A stretch of DNA of 64,000 nt from Ptychodera flava (taxonomy: Eukaryota > Hemichordata > Enteropneusta > Ptychoderidae), in contig NC_091947.1 in assembly GCF_041260155.1 (NCBI RefSeq), positions 35,288,032 to 35,352,031 on the forward strand, given 5' to 3'. The notes beneath the pieces are model-generated. The model was not told where the DNA came from. It was given only the letters and a program-made list of their open reading frames with translations, and ran no database searches. Both the position numbers and the translations under genes were made by a program. Below, one piece after another: positions 12,701 to 24,560 of the stretch; the stretch's first letter is position 1; the number at the start of each line of letters is the position of its first letter.

Positions 12701-15700
12701 TGCAATATTATACAGTGGTGATAGACATTGACAGGATTTCAACATTTTGAAACTGAATATGGCAAAAACTACCTTGACGCGGTAGGAGATGATATCAGTG
12801 ATATAAATCTGAACTGTACATTTTCTTGCATATTCAAATTGGAAACATTTTTGTGAAACAGAACTTAGTTTCGGCCGACAGGCTGTCTCAGCACTGGCAG
12901 ACGACAAAATGTAGTAAAATCAGAGAAGGTGAATATTTTACAGGCAAAAAACTGATATCTATGAGGCATTGGTTAAAAATATAGTACAACTGATTGAGAA
13001 TAATTAAAACGACAAAAACTAAGGAGAAGTTAAAAAAAACTTACCTGAGGTAAAGGCATAATGCTGTGTATTAAAGTCTTCGCAGTGGGAGGTAAATAAA
13101 TTGCATCGTTAGAACTTATTATGGACTCCCTAGGATATCGTCAATCAACACAACAACAAACCTTCGGGGGATTTCGGGTCATAATCAGAAACGATCGTAA
13201 GATTTCGGGATGTGAAAAATACGCTCAGAAAATGGCATGTTTTTACCGATATCTCGCGATCCGCGCACAGTCGCCACATCTAATATCGACCGCTGGCATT
13301 AAAAAAATGTGTTATAAAAATGTTACCAAGTGGGAGTGCCACTTTAAGGATTTCAAAAACGGTTCTGAATCAAAACTATTCTTTCAATTTTACAGTCTCC
13401 AAAGACCTTAGTGGTACCTGTCCTCATTAGTGCTTTTGATTCTTTCCACAAATCATGATTGAGTTTGCACTTTGCAATTATGCAACCAGTTTCATCTCTA
13501 AGACCTACTGTAGGTAGCATTGTCCACCATTTCAACATCAGTTTTCACAAAAGTATTAGTAAGTTGAGTTGTGTGGGGTTTAAATCTGTACGTGTACATG
13601 ACAAAGACAAAGATCATCATGTCATTGAAATTAGTGATATGTGGTCATAGAAAAAAGACTTCAAAAATCATCACTGCAATGGATTCATAAAGTATTTCAA
13701 TAAATCATGAAATTCTCATTGCTTCAGGATATTGCTGCTTTCATTTTTTCCTAAATTTACACATGTAGACAGTTTGCAATCTGATGAAAACAAAATTAAA
13801 CAGGAAAATACTGCGTGGCATGTTATAAACTTAGCCTCAGCAAGGATGTTCCACAAGTGTGAAAATTATGTTGCTAAAGTTCGTATCATGAGATTCACAC
13901 CCCAAACAATGAAGTACTGATGGAAGGACTGTTTTCATGTGTTTTAGAACTGTGGCAACATTCCTACTTGATATCAATATACAAGTGAGAATCTTTGTAA
14001 ATTCAAAATTAATGATTTACCACTCATCAACAAAAAACTTGTGAAAAGTGATAACATTTGCCTCATTCACAATTCCTTACATCTTAATCATCAAAGTAAG
14101 AAATCCCCCCAGTTTCTCATAACAAATGCTCCTACAACAGGTAACAACAATGCAAAATAAATTCCAATATTTGTCAATGTTTTGTTCATCCATGATCAAA
14201 TGTGATACATTGCCATCCTTGGAATCATAGTCACAGGAATTTTTTATTGATTTAGTTCTTGTGTTTTTGATCTCAACAGGTTACGTGTCAGCTTTTCTGG
14301 TGCAAGTCCTATCATTTGAACAACTATTAAAGCTGTATCGCTATATTCTAACTGGTATGCTAATGGTCCTGGCACATTACCTGTCATCAAAGTACATTGA
14401 CAATGAACTACAGGCTGGCTACAATGGATCCATCTTTTCAAATTCAGACACTTTTCAGATGTGGATTCTGTTTTTCAGTGTTCAAATCATAATCACCATC
14501 CTGTGTACACATTTGATGAAGATGAAGTATTATTTCATGTTCATGGCGTACCTGCTTCCATTGCTTTCCAGACTTAGTACAGTCATTCCATTGACGGAAT
14601 TGAGAACAGTTCAGACGTTTGCCATGGCGTTCACCACTTTACAGCTTGCATTTTTCATGATACAGCATGTTTGCGTACCATATAACATGGCTATAGCTGG
14701 CTACCAGACATTGCAAGAATACATGGAAGTCTACGGATTCATCAGTGTCATTCTTGCAATGTACAGCCGTTTCTTCATACCTGCTGTCTATCTGATATCG
14801 TGGTTGGTGCTATTCTGTTTTCAAATTCATGCCTACTTTTCAACAAAAAGCCATCCAATTCTCAGTGAAAACTGGGCCATAATACTGCTGGCAGCCATTG
14901 CAGATTGCTGTGATAGTCCATGGAGCTTGGTTGGGCTGTGTTATACTGTCTCATATGTGGCATTTCTAACATTGACTATGTGTAAAGTGTATCTGCAAGG
15001 TTTAGAGGGACTTGTAAATCACAATATGTTACATAGAGGCTGGACTGAAGGCATAACATTATTACTGTTAGCTTTGCAAACAGGAGTACTTGAAATGAAA
15101 AGACTACAGAGGATTTTTCTGCTTGGGATTGTCTTATTTGTTGTATTTGCTTCAACCATCCAATCCATGCATGAGATCACAGAACCAGTGCTTATGTCAT
15201 TGACTGCTGCACACAATTACAACCCGCTGTATCACCTCCGTGTGTTGGCAATGTGTCTTTTCCTGTTTTTCTTTCCACTGTACATGACTTACATTGTGTG
15301 CACCTTCTTCGAGACTGAGTTCTGGCTACTGATCATCGTGTCAAGTTGTGTGCTGACATCGATACAAGTACTTGCTTCAACAGTGACTTATGCCTTGTTT
15401 ATGATTGATGGCTATCGCAAAGAACCCTGGGAAAACCTGGATGACCTTGTTTATTTCATCAAAGCCTTCTGCAGAGTTTTGGAGTTCCTGGTTGCAATAT
15501 CAGTGTTACTGTATGGTGGGATGGAATCCATGTACAGTGACTATAGCATCATTGGTGCATCAGTTATTGTGGTACACTGTTACTTTAATGTCTGGCAGCG
15601 AGCACAAATGGGATGGAAAAGTTTTCTGTTACGACGCGATGCAATGAGAAAGGTCAATTCCCTGCCTCATGCCACACAAGAAGAAATTGACAAGCTCAAC

Positions 15701-15937
15701 GATGTCTGTGCAATCTGTTATCAGGATTTAAAATCTGCTAGAATCACACCCTGCCAACATATCTTTCATGCTTTGTGTCTTCGCAAGTGGTTGTATGTCC
15801 AAGACAAATGTCCGCTTTGTCATCGACCAATTGTAACTTTGCAAAGCGAAACAGAACATGAGAACACCGCAGATGATGTTAATGTTGGAAACAATCACAA
15901 TTTTGAGGCTGCTGATAGAAATATTGATGGTGAATAA
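9747..15937 (+). CDS. RNF145: RNF145 orthologue, multi-pass membrane RING E3 ubiquitin ligase
   Basis: Exon 1 is 9747-9933 (62 codons plus one base, donor GTAAAA) and exon 2 is 14280-15937 (acceptor CTCAACAG); they join in phase 1 to give 614 residues, a little shorter than human RNF145 (about 663). Exon 1 has the family N-terminus NILLRVPAVFLLEILYHADL. Exon 2 carries many membrane segments and strongly RNF145-like blocks such as WLVLFCFQIHAYFST, SLVGLCYTVSYVAFLTL, GWTEGITLLLLALQTG and RAQMGWKSFLLRRDA. A RING-H2 domain spans about residues 539-575 (CAICYQD, PCQHIFHALC, KCPLCH). The C-terminal tail is short and less acidic than that of RNF139. In mammals RNF145 acts with INSIG in sterol-driven HMG-CoA reductase turnover and on SCAP; the YLYF motif used there aligns with YRYI at residues 82-85 here, so INSIG-type binding is not assured. 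Confidence 0.95.
11051..11987. mobile_element. Non-autonomous DNA transposon, hAT-like termini
   Basis: The ends are inverted repeats: CAGGGCTCGAAATTA at 11051 and its complement ending at 11987, followed on both sides by GGTAGTCCC. A 5-bp direct repeat AAGGT flanks the element (11046-11050 and 11988-11992). It is 937 bp long with no transposase frame. The CAGGG start resembles hAT elements, but hAT usually makes 8-bp duplications, so the family is uncertain. Confidence 0.7.
12003..13343. mobile_element. Non-autonomous DNA transposon with TTAA target and about 105-bp inverted repeats
   Basis: The left end begins AGTGGCACTCCCACTTGG at 12003 and the right end is its reverse complement ending at 13343. 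The match continues for roughly 105 bp with scattered differences. TTAA flanks both ends (11999-12002 and 13344-13347). It is 1341 bp long and codes for nothing recognisable. A TTAA target is used by the Kolobok and piggyBac superfamilies; the terminal bases favour a Kolobok-type element, which is an inference. It lies only 11 bp from the neighbouring hAT-like element's duplication. Confidence 0.75.
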
Positions 15938-17825
15938 TAATAATGGTTGCAACCTTACATGCTACATGTATATATCATCAGCCATAATGGCTATAAAATT
16001 TGCATTATGTAGTTAGTGTATTGCTAGGTTAATTTAACAATAGCAGATCTGATTTGTACTGGTAGATATTAACCCTACCTGTGTAGTGAAAAGTGACCTG
16101 TATCCATACATGATAACAGAGAGATGTGTTATCCATGGTTATTTACTGAAAATTATAAGTAACTCTGTAGTTTTAGCAAGGCCTGCTTATATGATGGTTG
16201 CTGTATGTACCGTACATGTGACCAAGTTCCGTTGTGCGCATTATGTTTAAAGTACAGTTTATCAGTGATAGTTCCAAGTCATGTTATAGGCAAGAGTTAT
16301 ATACTGGTATAGTGAGCAATGAAGTTGATCAATGCTGTAGATAATGTAAATCATATGTCAATCTTTCAAGCTAGATCTAATACTATATTCGAGTTCCAAA
16401 CTCAATTTCAGAATGTATGAAAATGTGTTCAGAGAGCTGGTAATTTTTCAGAAAAGTTTGGAAACTTCTGTTTCCAAATAACTAACCATGTGTTTATAAT
16501 TCTGTAATCCCTCCTCCAAATTATACCATACCTTCAAAGCATAATCTTTAATGAGAGACAATTACTGTACATTATTTGTAATACTTTCAATTGAAAAAAT
16601 CTCTATTTATTTTTTGGAGTAATTTTTGTTTGGTATTGCTGTTAATAAAAACAATATAAGATGAAACACTGCCTGCACATTTAAACACAGCTGGCAAGCA
16701 CACCAATGATATTGCCAGCTTTCAGAGTTGGTCAAATACCTTCAGAAACCATTTGTTTTATTCATGTACTGCTGATGGTATGTCAATGTATGTGACTGTG
16801 TCATGGCAGATGGTGTCGGTATCACTTACACAAACTTTCATTACCCATCAAGTCTTAAGTTGTGAAAAGTTCAAACATAACGTGATGGTATGCTTTACCG
16901 GTAGTTTGAGATTAAAACTTGCCAACAAAACACTGTCATCATTCAATCATTGCAAAAAAGTTGCAAACTTTGTTGCAAAAACTTTTTCATCCAGGCTGTG
17001 AAACACATTTTGAAAGCAAATAAATTGAATAAAATGATATCTTGTGGTTTCCACTTTGTTGTATTGAGACAAGTATATCTGTAACTGTGTTTAGTAACAT
17101 TCCACATTCTCTTTACTGGAACATGGATCATTTTGCTTGTTTGCTGTTCATTTGTGGTTACAGGCTTGTTACTAATTGTGTGACGTCAGACACTACTGCT
17201 AGAAATTCAACAAATTTTGTCGGTGTTCCATGCGCGCATATGCGTGGCTGTTATTGTACCCTGGTAGGTTGTAGTGTGAGCAGTCAATATGTCTGTTCTT
17301 GTGTCCATCATCTTGGCAGTAACCTATTGAGTTGTATCTCCGTTGTTCATGAATGCAAAATTTTCAAAATGTACTGTAAATTTACAGACAAATATTTATT
17401 TTTGCATATCAAATAGAGAACAATGACATCATTTGTTAACAGCCCAATTCTAGGTTTCACTTCATGAATATTAAATACTCTAGAATATACTCAAAACTAT
17501 GAAACAACAAGCATGTCTTCATCAATATTTGATCAATTTGGTTCAAATTTTAGATAAATTTCTTTTCCTTCAAAATTTTTCTTCTGTTAAACCTTATCTG
17601 ACAACTTTCAAATTAGGTATGTAGATGAACCATAATGATCCTATCATTCAACTGTCATAAATAGCCCTGAAGTTTGCGTCGGTGCATTTTTCTGATATTT
17701 TTTTCTCCATTTTGGGTCTAAATATCTTTATCTCTATAATCATCTGTGAGACAGCTTTTAAATTTAGTATGTAGGTTTAGAAGGATGATTTTATTCAAAA
17801 GTTGTTGGTTAATTTTCTAACTTCG
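15938..17825. other. RNF145 3' region and intergenic spacer
   Basis: The region following the RNF145 stop is AT-rich with no long conserved frame. A canonical AATAAA occurs at 16644-16649, about 0.7 kb past the stop, and is a candidate polyadenylation signal. The short frames (for example 17042-17416) show no domain. The last 15 bases (17811-17825) are the left target-site duplication of the LINE that follows. Confidence 0.5.
17811..17825 (+). repeat. Left target-site duplication of the 2A LINE
   Basis: AATTTTCTAACTTCG here is repeated exactly at 22753-22767. Fifteen matching bases on both sides of a LINE are the signature of target-primed reverse transcription and fix its ends. Confidence 0.9.
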
Positions 17826-18106
17826 AGGGCGCCATATTGGAATCGGTGAGGTAACAGGTCAATATTACTGCTCCTGGCTCTTCACCGAATTTGCTTGTTT
17901 GCAACGATACACTGACTCGTCCACGTCTGTAAAGAATTGTAACACCAAGAAGAAGCGATGGGCATTGGTCTGGAAATGTGGAGAAATCATATAGGTGTGT
18001 TTTCACATCCTAAATCTTGGCGGTGCGTTAGTAAAGGCACCTGCTACAAGACAAACAGCACAAATGGCCATTTGTTCTGGACCTCGTCTATAGAACGACG
18101 TTTACC

Positions 18107-19121
18107 ATGCTCGTCATTAACTTGACCTTCCTGATGGGTTTTGTACTATCAAAAGCCGAGTCCTTTCCACCAATGAACTCAGCGGTTTACAACCTTTCGA
18201 CTTCGTTCACTAACAGTGCCAACTTCGTTGAATTTGACCGACGTTCGGAAACAATGGAGTACAAAGAAACTCAAGGTAATACACCAGTGTTCATTCCACT
18301 TTTGTTAGTAATCTCTGGCGATGTTGAGCTCAATCCTGGCCCTCCAAAACCACGCCCGACTAAATTAACCGACTACATGGGACAACGGGAACTTAGGTCC
18401 AATTCAAATGTAAGCGAACCGTCTGGTGACTCGGATGATGTCAATTTGTCCGACATTATTCGTGAAATACGTGAATTAAAAACGGACCTGAAAAGTCAAA
18501 TTGATACATCTATCAAAGACGTGTACATGAAAGTTGGTGAACTAAAAGATGAAGTCACAAGCCTACGAAATGAACTTCACCAAAGTCAAGAAGAAACTAC
18601 GAGACTAGCGGAAGAAAATAAACATCTGAAAGACGGCATGGGACATTATTACGTGAACTTGATAATATTAAGGTCGGATGAAACGTGATAATCTTTTATT
18701 CTATGGCATAGACCAAGCCAGAAATGAAACCTGGGAAGAGTCTGAAAACAAAGTCAAATCGCTTATATCTGAAAAACTTGACCTGGATGGAAACAACATC
18801 GAGTTTGATAGAGTTCACAGGCTAACAAATGCCAAGTCACACCCACAACCAATTGTCGCTAAATTCTCGCGTTATAAGCAAAAAGAACAGGTGCTACAGC
18901 GTGCAAGAGATGCTTTGAAGAATACTCCGTACAAAGTCGGCGAAGACTTTTCACCAACCGTGCGCGAAAAACGACGGAAACTTGGCCCGTATATGAAGAA
19001 AGCTCGTGAGGAAGGAAAACGTGCTTTCATTAACTATGACAAGCTCAAAATTGATGGTACGGTGTACATCTTTGATGACGCGTTAAACGACATCCGAGCC
19101 GTCAATGACAGTAACAGATAG
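18107..19121 (+). pseudogene. LINE ORF1 with signal-like leader, 2A motif, coiled coil and L1-ORF1-like domain
   Basis: The ATG at 18107 opens a frame with a hydrophobic N-terminus (INLTFLMGFVLS) that looks like a signal peptide. At residues 72-79 stands DVELNPGP, the 2A motif at which ribosomes skip the last peptide bond; just before it is the hydrophobic run VFIPLLLVISG. After that comes a charged coiled-coil stretch (residues about 115-180). Near 18640-18680 two nearby frame changes break the frame, which resumes at 18678 with NLLFYGI, typical of the RNA-binding ORF1 domain of L1-like elements (Transposase_22), and ends at 19121. By the known behaviour of 2A, the leader would be released as a separate peptide of about 78 residues. 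Confidence 0.85.
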
Positions 19122-19199
19122 GGTCTAGGCCGAAGCCAAAGAGACACTCTTGACAGCGACTTTCCCTTAAACTATGGGGCAGAACATAGCATAAATGAA

Positions 19200-22100
19200 C
19201 CTTTAACTCGTTTTATTTGTTGGAACATAAATGGACTCGTGTCTAAACTTTCCGATGTGGATTTTCTTTCTTATGTAAATCAATTTGACGTTATTTGTTT
19301 GACTGAAACGTGGGCTCGTAGTACTGCTGATTTTGATCTGACGAATTATTATGCAGTAAATTTGGCAAGGAAAAGCGTATGCAATTTGGGAGATACTCAG
19401 GTGGTATCTCTCTATTTGTAAAGCATTCCATTTGTGAAAGCGTAAAACAACTGGCAAGTAGAACAGATGATCTCTTGTGGGCGAAAATATGTTTTAAAGG
19501 TGACTGTATAATTAATTCATTGTTAATTTGTGTTGCATATTTGTCTCCCGAAGGATCTTCAAATTATTCAAGCAAAGAAACGTTTCAGGTGCTAGAAGAT
19601 GAACTAGCCAATTATTCTGCAATGTATAATCTTCCTGTAATCATCTGCGGCGACTTCAACGCCCGTACTAGCTCTCTTTCCGATGCTATACACAATGATA
19701 AATATTTGCCTGGTGCAAATAACGATCTCGATTACGACTTGCCATCACGCAAGTCATGTGATACTATTGTCAATGAATATGGTAAATGTTTATTAGAGCT
19801 TTGTAAGAGTACTAACTTCAAAATAATGAACGGCAGATATTTTAAAGACCACGGAAGTGGCAACTTTACTTGTATTACAAGAAATGGTGGGAGTGTTGTT
19901 GATTATCTCTTGTTGCACGCAAGTGACATATACCTTAGATATCTCTGTTGATACGAGAGTCGAATCTGACCACCAACCACTTGTTTTTGAACTTGATTTG
20001 CTTTGCCAGCCTGATAGTTGTGTTCAAAAGACTGCAACTCCATATAATAATTTGTTTTGCTATAAATGAAACAACGATTTTCTTGATAATGTAAATAGTT
20101 TTTGGAATAATGTATCTGTCCATGTCACTGTAACAAAGATCCGACAGCTTATTACTCAGGGTAATATTGATGAGGCTGTTTCACTTCTGAATGATGCAAT
20201 TTATCAATGCATAGTGTCTATGAAAATCTGTAAACCGAAGAAAGTAAGGTTAAGAAAAAATGATCGGTGGGATAAAGAGTGCAATGAACTTAAATCTAAA
20301 GTGAAACAGGCACTGAAGATCCATAAATCTGTTTTTACAGCTACATCGTATGATGAATTTAAGTTATTCAAAAACATTACCGTAATGTTATTAAGTTGAA
20401 GAAACAAAATCATGACATCCAGAAGCAAAGAATGTTTGAGGAAGCTGCTGAAGACCAAAACTCAAAACGTTTTTGGTCCATGATGAAAACTTACACTCCA
20501 GGACCATCCGAGTCCATAACTTCAGAGGATTGGTTTATTTATTTTTCTTCTTTGTATAACACACCTGGTAATGTAGATGAAGGTTATGAAGAGTTTTACT
20601 CCCAAGTCAATGATTTTGTTAACGAGTCATTTTCGTTACAAGACTCTATGAGTGATATTCCAATAGAGGGTGTTGATGTAGATACTAGCATTTTAGACAG
20701 CGAGATAACATCCAGTGAAATTGATTTGGCAATGGAGAAACTTAAACTTGGGAAAACAGCCGGGTTGACGGAATACCTGTAGAATTTTTTAAGTACAGTG
20801 GTAAAGATTTTCGAAAGATTCTGTTATATATCTTTAATGGGATTCTAAACAGTGGTTGTTTTCCTTTGGAATGGGTGAAAGGAATGATAGTTCCTTTGTT
20901 TAAGAAAGGGAACCGAGATTTAGTTGGTAACTATAGGGGTATTACCCTGCTTCCAATCATCAGTAAAATTTTTTGTAACATCATGTATACCCGTATATCG
21001 TCATATGTTGAAATTCACTGTCCTATTACGGAAGCCAAGGCTGGTTTTAAAAAACATTTTAGTACGATTGATAATATTTTTGTATTAGGTACACAATAGA
21101 GAAATATCTGTAAAAATACAAATGACGTTTGTATTGTGCATTCGTTGACTTTGAAAAAGCCTTCGATAGAATAGATCACAATTCCATGTTTTATAAATTG
21201 TTAAAGTTGGGAATGAAGGGGAAAATGTTAAAAGTTTTAAAGTCTATGTATACAAATGTCAAGTCATGTGTAAGAACACCTCATGGCATCACTGAATTCT
21301 TTAACTGTACTTATGGTGTACAACAGGGTTCAGTTCTCTCTCCTCTTTTATTCAACCTTTTCATCGATGATATTGGGGAAACACTTAAAAGTGGCTTATA
21401 TGATGGTGTTTACGTAGGTATGTTAAAATTATTGTATCTTTCTTTTGCCGATGATCTTTCACTCACGAGTAGTACTGTAATTGGTTTACAGAGACAACTT
21501 GATAAACTTTCTTTGTACTGTAAACAGTGGAAGTTAAAAATTAATACAACAAAAACAAAAATAGCTGTTGCAAGAAAGGGGAAGACTAAAAAACAACCGT
21601 TACGAGAAATGGAATTTGGAGGGAGTCAGAGTTGAAACAGTTTCTTACTTTAATCATCTATTGAAATCTGGGATCTGGTCAATGGCACAAGAAAACCTTG
21701 CCAGACAAGGTAAAAAAGCCACTTACAATGTCAAGAAATATTTAAGTAAATTTAAAAATTTAAATATCAAAATAGCTTTAAGAATATTTGACCAAAAAAT
21801 CCTCCCAATATTGATGTATGGCTGTGAAATCTGGGGGTTTCACGATGGTAATGATATAGAACAGGTCCACGTATCATTTTGTAAATTCTTACTCCACGTA
21901 GTTATACCTCATGTAACTCTGCTGTCTTAGGTGAACTTGGTAGGCATTGCTTAAAAACATACAGATTTCCTCGCATTATCAAATACTGGTTAAAATTGTT
22001 ACATGTAGAAAATAACAGGTACATTAAGCAATGCTATGATTACCAGTTTGAGATGGCAGAGAAAGGATTTAATTGCTGGGCCAAAAAAGTCAAAGATCTC

Positions 22101-22526
22101 TTATTTTCATATGGTTTTGGTATAATTTGGAACATGCAGACAGTAGGCAATGAGACTTTCTTTTTGTCTGAATTCAAACAGAGAACACTTGATATAGGCG
22201 TTCAACAATGGAGAACGAACCTGGAAACTTATTCAAAACTAGACACTTATCGCTTGTTTAAAAGTGATTTAATTGTTGAAAAATATCTCAACGATGTCAC
22301 TGTGGATGTATTTAGGAGAGCACTGTGTAAATTTCGAATATCCAATCATAGTTTGAATATTGAAAGTGGACGAATCCAAAAGTTACCTAGGGCTAATAGA
22401 CTATGTATGCTATGTGTATTGAACCAAGTTGAAACTGAATTGCATTTTTGTCTAATATGCCCCTTGTACTGTAATTTACGCAAACATTTATACCTGAACG
22501 TTACTATAAAACCCCTACACAACTAA
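19200..22526 (+). pseudogene. LINE ORF2: AP endonuclease and reverse transcriptase, frameshifted
   Basis: Endonuclease motifs appear in order: ICWNINGL and LTETW near 19215-19320, ICGDFNA near 19640, and ESDHQPLVFEL near 19960. Reverse-transcriptase motifs follow: NYRGITLLPIISKIF near 20930, FVDFEKAFDRIDHN near 21140, GVQQGSVLSPLLFNLF near 21320 and the catalytic FADD near 21450. The C-terminal part has ILMYGCEIWGF and a Cys/His cluster (CMLC, HFCLICP) near 22400-22460. The frame changes at least six times between 19239 and 21996, and an internal stop lies near 20068, so it is inactive. The same C-terminal type is found in the truncated LINE at 57222-58412. Confidence 0.88.
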
Positions 22527-22752
22527 ACTTTAAAAGATTAATTAACTCCCATAATCCTCACACCCTAGTAAATCTGTCGAAGTATTTATTTTTTAGTTTT
22601 AGATTGAGGGAGACCTCACTCCAAAAGTTGTCTGCTTAATGAGATTTTGTAACTATGTATAAGCCCCACATATGCATTCACTTGTATGTATTTTTCACGT
22701 TTTGTAAAAAAGCCGGTGGCCTACATTACTGAATAAATACCATATATATTGT

Positions 22753-23260
22753 AATTTTCTAACTTCGGGTGAAAACACATTCTTCTCTCAGCAGACTTGT
22801 CATGTAGCTGTCAGACTTGCTTTTGTATGTCTTGTGGTGGACCTCATTCAAAAATTTATCCAAAAAATGACAAATTTTGAATACATAAATTGTTTTGCAA
22901 GTATTCTCATTTTAGTCCCAACATCTCATAGACTGCTCTCACAATAGCATTCAAGTTAAGATTCTCCATTGCTTGTGAAATCTTCATTCAGATTATTCCT
23001 GTAAATAACTGAGTAACCAATGATTTTGATTATTATTGTAAACTTGGAAAAAATAACAGTAGGTCTATTTAAGCTACTATGTCACTCAATTATTTGTCTT
23101 AAATCACCAAAGAAGACTTTCCCAATTTGTGTGTGCAAGAAAATAACCTGTCTCGGTGGGTTTAAATTTTGCAGACCTACATCATGTACTGACATGATAA
23201 TAATGGCTACCAAAACTTCTTAGCATCATCATTTTGAGTGGTTTCCATACTCTCTTTTTT
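22753..23260. other. Right target-site duplication and spacer
   Basis: The first 15 bases (22753-22767) repeat 17811-17825 and close the LINE insertion. The rest is AT-rich sequence in which I see no gene. Confidence 0.7.
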
Positions 23261-24560
23261 GCTCACGTGTTGACACACGTGAGCATATGTCGCAGCGATG
23301 TATGTCTGTCTGTGTCTGTCTGTCTGTCTGTCTGTCTGTCTGCCTGCCTGTCTGTGTGCTCAATATCTCAAAAACGGCTCATAAGATCAGAATCAAATCT
23401 GGTCCATAGATTCAGTTTGCAAATGGCAAGAACTGATTAGTTTTCGGTGGGTGTGGCTTGCTTACTTTTTGCTCATTTGCATAATTAATGATTTTAGAAA
23501 AAAACGGATATATATTGACAACGACTGCACACAATTTGATGAGATTTGCTACAAATGTTGATCTTACCAAGATATATCAGCTGTGAAAGATATTAAGGGG
23601 TGACATAAAAGATAATGGATAATTTGCATATTTAATGAACTTTCCTAATTAGGGATATATATCTGATTTGACTTGATCAAAATTGACAAAACTTGGTATC
23701 CATATTGAAGATACTATGATTTAACATTATTGAAAGTCATTAAGCATTTTTACTTCATCAAACTCTTAATTTGCATATTTAATGAACTTTTGAAATTAGG
23801 GATATTTATTTGAATTGACTTGACAAAAATTGATGAAACTTGCTATGTACATTGAAGATACTATGATATAACATTGTTGAAAGTCATTAATCAGTTTTAC
23901 TTCAGCCAAATACTTATTTACATATTTAATGAACTTCACTAAGTAGGGATATATATCTGAATTGATTCGACCGAAGTTGATGAATCTTGCAACATATATT
24001 GAAGATACTAAAAAACAACATTATTAAAAGTCATGAAACTTTTTTACTTCAGCCAATTCCTAATTTGCATATATAATGAACTTTCCTAATCAGGGATATT
24101 TATCTGTATTGACTAGACCAAATTTGACAAAACTTGCTATGTACATTAAAGATACTATGATACAGCATTGAAAGTCATCAAGCATTTTTACGTTAGCCGA
24201 TTCCGTATTTGCAAATTTAATGATTTTTCCTAATTGAGGATATTTATCTGTCTTGACTAGACCAAAGTTGACGAACTGCTTTGTACATTAAAGATACTAT
24301 GATACAACATTATTGAAAGTCATTTAACATTTTTACTTCAGCCTATTCATAATTTGCATATTTAATGAGAACATTTCAGTCAATTCCTAATTTGCATATT
24401 TTAATGAACTTTCCTGATTGGGGATATATACTTGGATTTAAAATTAATCTGTGGTGAATATTATTCATTATGTTGATCATAACACTTTAAATGAAGTTGC
24501 AAACATGTGGCAAAGGTTCAAATTTACACACAACTGCAACATATAATTAAACACGTGAAC
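23261..24560 (+). mobile_element. Hairpin-ended tandem-repeat element (pearl/HINE-like), GCTCACGTGT family
   Basis: It opens with a perfect hairpin (GCTCACGTGT, loop TGAC, ACACGTGAGC at 23261-23284), then a (TCTG)n tract at about 23300-23356, then five to six imperfect core repeats of about 147 bp whose starts read ATTTGCATATTTAATGAAC (near 23622, 23769, 23915, 24062, 24208, 24353). It ends with ACACGTGAAC at 24551-24560, a nine-in-ten copy of the hairpin arm. This layout is that of the bivalve pearl/CvA elements, which are regarded as non-autonomous Helentron relatives. The superfamily call is inference from layout. Confidence 0.65.

Larger units (their letters stand above)
9934..14279 (+). 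other. RNF145 intron 1
   Basis: A 4.35-kb phase-1 intron at the same position as the RNF139 intron. It contains two DNA-transposon relics (11051-11987 and 12003-13343) and otherwise no feature I can support. The stretches 9934-11045 and 13348-14279 hold no gene. Confidence 0.8.
17826..22752 (+). mobile_element. Full-length APE-type LINE (CR1/L2-related) with 2A peptide, decayed
   Basis: A 4927-bp non-LTR retrotransposon bounded by exact 15-bp duplications. It has a 5' untranslated region of about 280 bp, ORF1 (18107-19121), ORF2 (about 19200-22526) and a 3' tail ending with GAATAAATACC and AT-rich bases. Because it reaches a 5' untranslated leader and keeps its duplication, it is probably full length. 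Several frameshifts in both reading frames show it no longer codes for working proteins. ORF1 carries a 2A ribosome-skipping motif. The exact clade would need a reverse-transcriptase tree; CR1/L2-related is my best reading. Confidence 0.9.
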
